DNA from: Faecalibacterium sp. UBA1762
GTDB lineage: Bacteria > Bacillota > Clostridia > Oscillospirales > Ruminococcaceae
DNA: 41,508 bases
Direction of reading: 5' to 3'
NCBI GenBank assembly: GCA_002314755.1
Contig: DCHC01000063.1
Coordinates: 1-41,508, forward strand
The notes below the pieces were generated by a model that was given only the letters and a program-made list of their open reading frames with translations, did no database searches and was not told the DNA's origin. Position 1 is the first letter of the stretch. The number at the start of each line of letters is the position of its first letter. The position numbers and the translations under genes are program-made. Shown piece after piece: positions 24,116 to 31,302 of the stretch.

Positions 24116-24958
24116 TTAACTGTGGTGCTTGCGGTAATGAAGAGGGGATACGCCGTACTGTCTTTTGTACAGACGGCCAAAATAGGCATAGTCCCCAAAA
24201 CCGACCGCGTCCGCAATGTCGGTGATGCTCCGCTCGGTGGTCTTAAGCAGCTTTTTGGCGCGGTGAAGGCGACGACGGCGCAGATATTCCGCCACCCCCA
24301 TCCTCGCCTGCTTGCGGAACACATCGTAAAGTCTGGTTCGACCTACCCCCACCGCCTCGCACAGCGCCTCTACGGAAAATTCCTCCCCAAGATGTTCCTC
24401 AATGTAGGACTTCGCGGCGTCAAATATCCGGTCACTGTCGGGAGCGACCAGCTCCTTGAACATCACATAGCCGGTACAGGCCTCCATAATTTTGGCTGCG
24501 GCATCAATCTCCTCAGCGGTTTTGCAGCGCACCTGCTCCACCGCCGATCGCAGCTGCGCCTCGTCAAAGCCGTACTGTGCCGCCAACCGCGGAATAGCCT
24601 CCCGCAGAACCTCTCGGGCGCCGTCGGCGGCAATCTGACCGAACATCAGATAACCCACGGTGATGTCGTTCTCGTGTAGGGGAATGACCGCCTCGGCCAG
24701 GCCTGCATGACAGCGGTATACGGTAGGGGAATCGGCATCGGTGCATTTTTTGAAGGAGCGGCGGTCAGCATAATCGCATTTGCGCCTTGTTTTCGGGTGA
24801 CTCTTCATCATACGGCAAAAATCACAGCTCTCCGGCGGGTAGGCGGTCACCTCATGAAATTCCGCGTCAAACAGCACAAACCGGATCCCCGACAGGGAGT
24901 AAAAAGCGTGCATCAGCTCCTGCATTTTGGTGGCATTGAACAGTATCGGCAAAATCAT
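24116..24958 (-). CDS. AraC family regulator with PocR sensory domain
   Basis: 280 residues. The N-terminal part (about 5-165) is a PocR-type ligand-binding domain: FYSLSGIRFVLFDAEFHE, SCDFCRMMKSHPKTRRKCDYADRR with several cysteines, YRCHAGLAEAVIPL and VGYLMFGQIA. The C-terminal 100 residues hold two AraC helix-turn-helix motifs, the second in TDIADAVGFGDYAYFGRLYKR. PocR of Salmonella activates the propanediol/cobalamin genes in response to 1,2-propanediol. This gene is divergent from the sugar operon at 25056 over a 97-base gap and most likely activates it. AGGAGG lies four bases before the ATG. Confidence 0.92.
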   Translation of the reverse strand: MILPILFNATKMQELMHAFYSLSGIRFVLFDAEFHEVTAYPPESCDFCRMMKSHPKTRRKCDYADRRSFKKCTDADSPTVYRCHAGLAEAVIPLHENDITVGYLMFGQIAADGAREVLREAIPRLAAQYGFDEAQLRSAVEQVRCKTAEEIDAAAKIMEACTGYVMFKELVAPDSDRIFDAAKSYIEEHLGEEFSVEALCEAVGVGRTRLYDVFRKQARMGVAEYLRRRRLHRAKKLLKTTERSITDIADAVGFGDYAYFGRLYKRQYGVSPLHYRKHHS

Positions 24959-25002
24959 CCGCCTCCTTCGTACAAATTTACATTTTTCTCGGACTGATTT
25001 CC

Positions 25003-25034
25003 TATTATTATACCACCGGGTCTGTTAGAATAAA
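25003..25034. promoter_or_regulatory. Overlapping divergent promoters of regulator and sugar operon
   Basis: Minus strand: TATAAT (25007-25012), 16-base spacer and TTTATT (25029-25034), reading towards the AraC gene. Plus strand: TAGAAT (25026-25031) as -10 for the sugar operon, with only a poor -35 near 25003-25008. Each -10 falls on the other promoter's -35 region, so the two should exclude each other, and the poor plus-strand -35 fits dependence on an activator. Confidence 0.5.
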
Positions 25035-25055
25035 AGAAAAAACGGAGGGCTTTTT

Positions 25056-26459
25056 ATGAAAAAACAAACTTTCGCACTGTTCTTCGGAAACCGCGGCTTT
25101 ATGCCTGCAGAGCTGATCGAGGGCGCCCGTCGTGACATGGTCAAGGCGGTCACCGATGCCGGCTATGACTATCTGATGATGGACGAGACTGCTACCCGCT
25201 ACGGTGCAGTGGAAACCCGTGATGAGGGCCGTATCTATGCCCAGTGGCTCAAGACTCATCAGGGCGAATTTGACGGTGTGATCCTCTGTATGCCCATCTT
25301 CATTGATGAGAATGGAGCAATTGCCGCCCTGCAGGATGCCGGTGTGCCGATTCTGATGCAGGCCTATCCCGATACCATCGGCAAGATGGATTTCGCTAAT
25401 CGGCGTGACGCCTACTGCGGTAAATTCTCGGTGACGGATGTGTTCTGCCAGTATAAGGTACCCTTTACTGTTATGAAACCCCATGTGGTAGATCCGTTGA
25501 CCCCCGCCTTTGGGGAGAATCTGCGGGAGTTTGCCGCTGTATGCCGTGTGGTCAAGGGGATGCGCCGCTTCAATATCGGGTGTATCGGCGCCCGTACCAC
25601 CGCCTTCAAAACGGTGCGCTTTGATGAGATCACCATGCAGCGTCACGGTATCAATGTGGAATCCTTTGATCTGTCAGAGCTGTTCGAGACGGTGCGCGCC
25701 ATGAAGGATGACGATCCCCGTCTGCCCAAAAAGCTGGACAGTCTGGAAAACTATACCGATTTCACCCATGTTCCCGCTGATAAGAAATTCATGTTGGCAA
25801 AGATCTCTGTCGTTATCGATCAGTATATTGAGGATTACCATCTGGATGCCGTTGCCCTGCGTTGCTGGAACGAGATGGAAACCTATCTGCGTGTGTGTCC
25901 CTGTGTGCTGGTCAGCGAGCTGAACGACCGAGGTATCACCTGCTCCTGCGAGATCGATATGTGCTCTGCCATCACCATGCGCGCCATGGCACTTGCCACC
26001 GAGGGCCCTGCCGCTTGCCTGGATTGGAACAACAACTTCGGTGACGATCCCGACAAGGTGATTCTCTTCCACTGCGGCTCCACCGCTCAAAAGCTGATGA
26101 AGGCCAAAGGCGAGGTCACCTCTCACAAGATGTTTGATAAGGGAGATCCCGGCTCCGGCTGGGGCACCAACGAGGGCCGTATCGCCGCCTTCCCCATGAC
26201 CTTCTCCAACTGTAAGACCGAGGACGGTAAGATCACCGTCTACTTCAGCGAGGGCGAGTTTACCGAGGACGATATCGAAAAGGAATACTTCGGCTGCGCC
26301 GGTGTGGCCAGAATCCCCGGGCTGCAGGATAAGCTGATCCGTTTGGCACGGGGTGGCTTCAAGCATCATACTACCGTGGCCAACGGTCATGTAAAGGCAG
26401 CTTTGGAGGAAGCCTTTACCACCTATCTCGGCTACGACGTCATCAGTATAGAGGGCTAA
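25056..26459 (+). CDS. L-fucose isomerase-like sugar isomerase
   Basis: 467 residues, first gene of the sugar operon. The sequence belongs to the L-fucose/L-arabinose isomerase fold group: an N-terminal Rossmann-like part (TFALFFGNRGFMPAEL, VILCMPIFIDENG, VPILMQAYPD), a middle domain (RFNIGCIGARTTAFKTVRFDE) and a C-terminal part with CWNEMETYL (E273), CSCEIDM (E299, D301) and GGFKHHTTV, which supply acid and histidine ligands for Mn2+. It would convert an aldose to a ketose. It is shorter than classical FucI (about 590), so it belongs to the FucI-like subgroup whose substrates are often undetermined. GGAGGG precedes the ATG; the kinase follows after three bases. Confidence 0.85.
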   Translation: MKKQTFALFFGNRGFMPAELIEGARRDMVKAVTDAGYDYLMMDETATRYGAVETRDEGRIYAQWLKTHQGEFDGVILCMPIFIDENGAIAALQDAGVPILMQAYPDTIGKMDFANRRDAYCGKFSVTDVFCQYKVPFTVMKPHVVDPLTPAFGENLREFAAVCRVVKGMRRFNIGCIGARTTAFKTVRFDEITMQRHGINVESFDLSELFETVRAMKDDDPRLPKKLDSLENYTDFTHVPADKKFMLAKISVVIDQYIEDYHLDAVALRCWNEMETYLRVCPCVLVSELNDRGITCSCEIDMCSAITMRAMALATEGPAACLDWNNNFGDDPDKVILFHCGSTAQKLMKAKGEVTSHKMFDKGDPGSGWGTNEGRIAAFPMTFSNCKTEDGKITVYFSEGEFTEDDIEKEYFGCAGVARIPGLQDKLIRLARGGFKHHTTVANGHVKAALEEAFTTYLGYDVISIEG

Positions 26460-26462
26460 GCG

Positions 26463-27941
26463 ATGATTATCGGCGGATTGGATGTCGGGACATCCGGCTG
26501 TAAAATGGTCTTGTATGACGAAAATGCCGTCTTAGTGGATACCTATTACTATGAATACGCTACCTCCTACCGCAACGGCGAGCACGAGATCGACTTTGCC
26601 GATGTAAAGAACGGCGTGATGACGGTTTTGGGCAAGGCAGTGGCACAGCACTGTGTGAATGCTTTGGGTGTTACCAGCTTTGGTGAAACCTTCGCCATGC
26701 TGGACGAAAATGACAACATCCTTGCCCCCTCCATGCTGTATACCGACCCCCGCGGTGAGGAGGAGTGTACCGTTCTCGCCAAGGCTGTCGGCAGCGAGAA
26801 TTATACCCGCATTACCGGTGTAGCGCCGCACCCTATGTATAGCATTGCCAAAATGATGTGGCAGAAAAAGCACCGACCGGAGGCGTTTGCCGCAGCAAAG
26901 CATCTGCTGTTGGGTGAGGATTTTATCGTTTATACCCTTACCGGCAGGGCGGTTATTGATCATTCTCTGGCAGCAAGAACCGCCGCCTTTGATATCGAAC
27001 ACCGCTGCTGGTCAAAAGCCATTCTCGATGCTGCCGGTATCGAGGAGACCATGCTGTCCACACCTGTTCCGACGGGGTCCGTTGCGGGAGAGATGCTCCC
27101 CGCCGTGCGCAGACAGTTGGGTATCGACTATCCCATTACGGTGGTCAACGGCGGTCACGATCAGGTGGCGGCAATGATTGGATGCGGCGTCTTTGACAGT
27201 GATTCCGCCATGGACGGCACCGGCACGGTGGAGTGTATACCCGTGGTGCTGCCAAAGGTGCCGCAGGACCCTCGGTTGTATGCACAGGGGTATTCGGTGG
27301 TGCCGTATTTGGATGGCAGCTATGCCTGTTATGCCCTGTCCTTTACCGGTGGCGCCACCCTCAAGTGGTTCCGTGATCGGTTTGCCGAGGCGGAGCGCAG
27401 TACGGCAGAAAAAGCCGGCCGGAATGTCTACGCCATGCTGGATGAGCGTGCTCCTGCTGAGCCGACCGGGATCCTTGTTTTGCCGCACTTTGCGGGAGCC
27501 GCTACCCCCTATATGGATCCGGATGCCAAAGCAGCCTTTGTGGGTATCACACTGGAGACGGATAAGTTCGCCCTCTATCGGGCGCTGATGGAGGGTACCT
27601 CCTATGAGATCCGGCTGAATTTTGATATCCTCACCGTCTTCGCCGGTAATATCACCCGGGTGAAAGCCACCGGCGGCGGAGCCTCCTCAGACCTCTGGCT
27701 GCAGATCAAGGCGGATATCATCGGGGCAGATATCACGGCGCTTTCCTGCGCGGAGGTGGGTGCTACCGGAACGGCGGCGCTGTGCGGCGTAGCGGTGGGC
27801 GCTTATGTCGATCTGGAAAAAGCTGTAGCCAAAATGGCTCCGGTGCGGCGGGTGTTTACCCCGAACCCGGCCGCCGCCGAGCAGTACCGTCAGTACTATG
27901 CGAAGTATAAAAATTTGTACTCCGCTCTCAAAAAGTTGTAA
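26463..27941 (+). CDS. FGGY family sugar kinase
   Basis: 492 residues, complete. Ketose kinase of the FGGY family (xylulokinase, fuculokinase, rhamnulokinase group): GGLDVGTSGCKMVLYD at the N-terminus, SFGETFAML, VVNGGHDQVAAMIG with catalytic D233, SFTGGATLKWF and the ATP-binding TGGGASSDLWLQI near residue 403. It would phosphorylate the ketose formed by the upstream isomerase; whether at C1 or C5 cannot be told from sequence, though the downstream aldolase argues for C1. Its start lies three bases after the isomerase stop, so translation is coupled. Annotation pipelines may call it xylulokinase; the operon suggests otherwise. Confidence 0.9.
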   Translation: MIIGGLDVGTSGCKMVLYDENAVLVDTYYYEYATSYRNGEHEIDFADVKNGVMTVLGKAVAQHCVNALGVTSFGETFAMLDENDNILAPSMLYTDPRGEEECTVLAKAVGSENYTRITGVAPHPMYSIAKMMWQKKHRPEAFAAAKHLLLGEDFIVYTLTGRAVIDHSLAARTAAFDIEHRCWSKAILDAAGIEETMLSTPVPTGSVAGEMLPAVRRQLGIDYPITVVNGGHDQVAAMIGCGVFDSDSAMDGTGTVECIPVVLPKVPQDPRLYAQGYSVVPYLDGSYACYALSFTGGATLKWFRDRFAEAERSTAEKAGRNVYAMLDERAPAEPTGILVLPHFAGAATPYMDPDAKAAFVGITLETDKFALYRALMEGTSYEIRLNFDILTVFAGNITRVKATGGGASSDLWLQIKADIIGADITALSCAEVGATGTAALCGVAVGAYVDLEKAVAKMAPVRRVFTPNPAAAEQYRQYYAKYKNLYSALKKL

Positions 27942-27953
27942 GGAGACTGTCAT

Positions 27954-28949
27954 ATGCTCAATCATATCGGAAATCCGCTCCAGCTTCGCGGCGCAGAGCA
28001 ATATGTTCTGCAAGGCGGCAAAGGGGACGGTATGCATTTTCTCTGTGTACGCAACGGCCTGGGGCTGGAGGCATGGATCTCGCTGGATCGGTGCGGAGAT
28101 CTGTCCCGCGTCACCTTTAAGGGGGACAACATGGGCTTCTTTGCCCCCTGCGGCTATGTAGCCCCCGCCTATTATGACAAGGACGGCACAGGCTTTTTAA
28201 AGTCCTTCACCGCCGGTTTTTGTACCACCTGCGGTCTGACCGCGGTGGGCAGTCCCTGTACCGATGAAGGGGAGGAGCTTCCCCTACACGGCACCCTTTC
28301 CAATACTCCGGCAGCTCTTTTATCTGCCCGTGAGACGGAGGACGGCCTGGTCGTGGAGCTGGAAATCCGGGATTGCAGCCTGTTTGGCAGAAAACTGGTG
28401 ATGTCACGGCGGTACGTTTTCTCCTATACCGAAAATACGGTTTCACTGGAGGACGCCGTGCTGAATGACGGCGATGAGACCAGCCCTTACATGATTCTTT
28501 ACCACTGCAATATGGGCTACCCCTTGCTGTCCGAGCGCAGCCGGGTGTTTATTCCCCATACGACGGTAATCCCCCGCAATTCCCATGCAGCCGAAGCTGT
28601 CGATACCTGCCTGAAAATGCAGCAGCCCACCCCCTGCTATGAGGAGTGCTGTTATTACTATGATGTAAAGGAGCAGGGTGGGATCGCCAGGGCGGGCATC
28701 TACAATGAGGATATCCGCAAGGGTGTGCTGCTCAGTTATGACAAGGCCGCGCTGCCCAGGTTTACCCAGTGGAAGATGATGGGACGCAAGGACTATGTGC
28801 TGGGCCTGGAGCCGGGCAACTGCACCCCCGATGGGCGGGATGTTCTGCGCCGCAAGGGCGAGTTGTATTTTCTGCAGCCGGGCGAAATCGGCAAAACCGC
28901 CCTGACCTTCCGCTTTACGGAGTCGGAACAGTTGTTCACGGAGGAATGA
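27954..28949 (+). CDS. DUF4432 aldose-epimerase-like protein
   Basis: 331 residues resembling DUF4432, part of the galactose mutarotase-like superfamily. Visible elements are the ISLDRCGDLSRVTFKG stretch, GFCTTCGLTAVGSPC, ELPLHGTLSNTPA with a conserved-type histidine, YHCNMGYPLLSE and VLGLEPGNCTPDGR near the C-terminus, consistent with a beta-sandwich sugar-binding site with His/Glu catalysis. It probably interconverts anomers of the sugar handled by the isomerase. It lies 12 bases after the kinase gene with AAGGAG in the gap. No epimerase activity has been shown for the family to my knowledge. Confidence 0.8.
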   Translation: MLNHIGNPLQLRGAEQYVLQGGKGDGMHFLCVRNGLGLEAWISLDRCGDLSRVTFKGDNMGFFAPCGYVAPAYYDKDGTGFLKSFTAGFCTTCGLTAVGSPCTDEGEELPLHGTLSNTPAALLSARETEDGLVVELEIRDCSLFGRKLVMSRRYVFSYTENTVSLEDAVLNDGDETSPYMILYHCNMGYPLLSERSRVFIPHTTVIPRNSHAAEAVDTCLKMQQPTPCYEECCYYYDVKEQGGIARAGIYNEDIRKGVLLSYDKAALPRFTQWKMMGRKDYVLGLEPGNCTPDGRDVLRRKGELYFLQPGEIGKTALTFRFTESEQLFTEE

Positions 28950-28953
28950 TTTC

Positions 28954-29784
28954 ATGTTAGTCACACTAAACGAGATTCTGAAAATTGCCGAGCAGCAGGA
29001 CATTGCTATCGGCTCCTTCAACACGCCCAACCTTACCTCCGTCAAGGCTGTGATTGCTGCCGCTGAAGCGAAAAATCAGCCGGTCATCCTCATGCACGCA
29101 CAGCTGCACGAAGAGATGGGGTTGTGTGTGATGGAAGAGATCGCCCCGATTATGCTGTTCTTCGCCGCCCGTGCCAGGGTACCGGTCTGTGTGCATCTGG
29201 ATCACGGTACCGATCTTGCCTATGTCAAGCGGGGCATTGATCTGGGCTTTACCTCGGTGATGTACGACGGCTCCACGCTTTCGGAGGAGGAGAACACCAC
29301 CAACACCGTGCAGACCGTTGCCTATGCACACCGTGTGGGCGTATCGGTGGAGGCGGAAATCGGCTCGATGGGCGCCCGTGAGGGCGGCGGCGCAGGGAGC
29401 ACCTCCATCTATACAGACCCCGACGCGGCAGTGCGTTTTGTAAAGAATACCGGTATTGACGCCCTTGCCTGTGCTTTTGGCACTGCTCACGGTTTTTATA
29501 AGGATGCCCCCAAGCTGGATTTTGTGCGGCTGTCCGAAATTCGCCGCAGGGTGGGACTGCCCATTGTGATGCACGGTGGAAGCGGCGTCAAGCCGGAAGA
29601 TTACCGCGAGGTCATCCGGCGCGGTGTACGGAAAATCAACTACTACACCTACATGGCCAAGGCGGGCGGAGCCGCCGTCTCCGGTAGGGAGTACGCTCAA
29701 TTTCACGATGTCCTGCTGGATGCTCAAAAGGCCATGCAGACCGATGTGGAAAATGCCATTGTAATATTCTCCGGCGAAGGCTGA
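28954..29784 (+). CDS. Class II fructose-bisphosphate-type aldolase
   Basis: 276 residues, a class II zinc aldolase of the FbaA/GatY/KbaY family. Metal and catalytic residues are all present: HLDHGTD (D83 catalytic, H84 zinc), EAEIGSMG (E135), AFGTAHGFYK (H179 zinc), IVMHGGSG (H207 zinc) and RKINYYT for DHAP binding. It would split a phosphorylated ketose into dihydroxyacetone phosphate and an aldehyde. This is not the FucA/AraD aldolase family normally paired with a FucI-type isomerase and fuculokinase. No second sugar kinase is in the operon, so cleavage of a ketose 1-phosphate is the simplest reading. Four bases separate it from the DUF4432 gene. Confidence 0.9.
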   Translation: MLVTLNEILKIAEQQDIAIGSFNTPNLTSVKAVIAAAEAKNQPVILMHAQLHEEMGLCVMEEIAPIMLFFAARARVPVCVHLDHGTDLAYVKRGIDLGFTSVMYDGSTLSEEENTTNTVQTVAYAHRVGVSVEAEIGSMGAREGGGAGSTSIYTDPDAAVRFVKNTGIDALACAFGTAHGFYKDAPKLDFVRLSEIRRRVGLPIVMHGGSGVKPEDYREVIRRGVRKINYYTYMAKAGGAAVSGREYAQFHDVLLDAQKAMQTDVENAIVIFSGEG

Positions 29785-29868
29785 GGACAGAATCCTCCCC
29801 GGGCGGACGGTTTGGCATCGGGATATTCTCTCTGTGTTTTTTCAAGTGAGAAAAAAGGGGCATGTGGA

Positions 29869-31095
29869 ATGGAAAAGTGGGATTTTGACCGATTTTCTCT
29901 GCTACTGGGGCAACCGGTCGCAGTTATTCAGGGTGAAAGCTATGAAAAAGTGGGCTGGGGACCTTACCAGTTTCCAAAGCTTTACCGAACCCGTAAGGGG
30001 GCAATTATCTGCAAATGCACTGCGCCCGGCGCACAGGATGATATTGCCGATTATGAAAGCGCCGGTGTTCTGTACGGAAAAGCTTCGGAGGATGGGGGCA
30101 AAACCTGGCGTCCGATTACCCGGGAGGATATCCCGGTGGCGGTACAGCTGCCGGGCGGGTGTGAATTTATCCCTCCCAAGCCGGTCAATTCGTTTGAGGC
30201 TGATTGGCTGCAAAAATACACTCCGGATATTCACTTTGATAAAAAAGATCCCTCCGGCAATGCCTATCCGGATTTTTATGATTCCGATAAAATTGCCGAG
30301 TATCCCAAAAAACCGGTAGGATACGGGTACGACCCGGCATCCGGAAAAACCGAAGTTTTTCAGATGCAGGTGAACTGGCCTCATTTTGCAATGCTGACAT
30401 TTTCGCGTCCGGACGGCAAAAAACTGATTTACCCTATGGAAATGGTGATGAATGATCTGATGGGGCATTTTATGGTTGACCCGGACGGAACCATTTTCTT
30501 TTGCACCTATAAAAATGGCTTTAGCGGCGCGACCGGTAAAGAGGCCTGGTTGTACACGGTCACCGTATTGCGATCTGATGACCGGGGCAGAAGCTGGCAA
30601 TGGGTTTCCGAGGTGTTGACCACCCCGGAATATGACACCGGTACCTATATGTTTGAGGGCTTTTGTGAACCCCATATGCAGCGTATGTCCGACGGGTCGG
30701 TGATTATGCTGATGCGTACCGGCACCTGTTGCCCAAGCTATCTGGTGCGCTCGACGGACGGATGTAAAACATGGTCAAAGCCTCAACTGTTTGACCGGGT
30801 GGGTGTGCTGCCCCAACTGCTGCGACTGGGCTGCGGGGTGACCCTTGCCAGCTATGGCAGACCCGGGGTATTTCTTCGCGCTACAGCGGATGAAAAAGGG
30901 CTGGCATGGGAGCAACCTATTGAGCTGCTGGACGAGGGTACCCCCAGCTGCAGCTATACGGCACTGCTGCCGTTGGATGACAACTCGGCTTTAATGACAT
31001 ACAGCCATTTCACATACTCAAACCCGGGGGGCGTACCGGTAAAAACTGTATTCGTGCGTAGGGTTACGGTAAAGAGAAAAGAAACGGTGAAATAA
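29869..31095 (+). CDS. BNR/sialidase-superfamily protein without signal peptide
   Basis: 408 residues from the ATG at 29869 (AAAGGGG eight bases upstream). Three Asp-box-like motifs mark a six-bladed sialidase-type propeller: SEDGGKTWRPI (about 73-83), SDDRGRSWQWV and STDGCKTWSKP. There is an ISL-type ARG-rich N-terminal element only in weak form, so true sialidase activity is uncertain. No signal peptide or anchor is visible, so the protein is probably cytoplasmic. Last gene of the sugar operon, followed by a strong terminator. It may hydrolyse an imported glycoside to release the sugar that the isomerase uses, or be a non-sialidase sugar hydrolase or lyase; the call is structural. Confidence 0.7.
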   Translation: MEKWDFDRFSLLLGQPVAVIQGESYEKVGWGPYQFPKLYRTRKGAIICKCTAPGAQDDIADYESAGVLYGKASEDGGKTWRPITREDIPVAVQLPGGCEFIPPKPVNSFEADWLQKYTPDIHFDKKDPSGNAYPDFYDSDKIAEYPKKPVGYGYDPASGKTEVFQMQVNWPHFAMLTFSRPDGKKLIYPMEMVMNDLMGHFMVDPDGTIFFCTYKNGFSGATGKEAWLYTVTVLRSDDRGRSWQWVSEVLTTPEYDTGTYMFEGFCEPHMQRMSDGSVIMLMRTGTCCPSYLVRSTDGCKTWSKPQLFDRVGVLPQLLRLGCGVTLASYGRPGVFLRATADEKGLAWEQPIELLDEGTPSCSYTALLPLDDNSALMTYSHFTYSNPGGVPVKTVFVRRVTVKRKETVK

Positions 31096-31100
31096 AAAGT

Positions 31101-31155
31101 TTCCCCCTGTTTTCAGTCCGGTCAGTTAGCGGATAAAAACAGGGGGAGCTTTTTT
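31101..31155 (+). terminator. Intrinsic terminator of the sugar operon
   Basis: A 13-bp stem (TTCCCCCTGTTTT / AAAACAGGGGGAG, with a G-T pair at its base) encloses a 21-base loop and is followed by CTTTTTT. The 147 bases after it, up to 31302, show no recognisable feature. Confidence 0.88.
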
Positions 31156-31302
31156 GTATGCCTGGTGAGTGCTTTTTTATGAATGAAGATTCCGTCACCG
31201 TACGACAGCGGAAGGACGATAGCTGGGGGAAAGGGGGATTTTCTATGAGATGAAAGTAGAAAAAAACGGCGGAAACGGTTTTGTCTGACGAACAGAAACC
31301 GC

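Noticed and set aside
31156..31302. Possible minus-strand terminator after the LVIVD gene
   Set aside because: A CGGTTT/AAACCG pairing near 31265-31305 is bulged and weak and is not followed directly by a T-run; not convincing enough to list.
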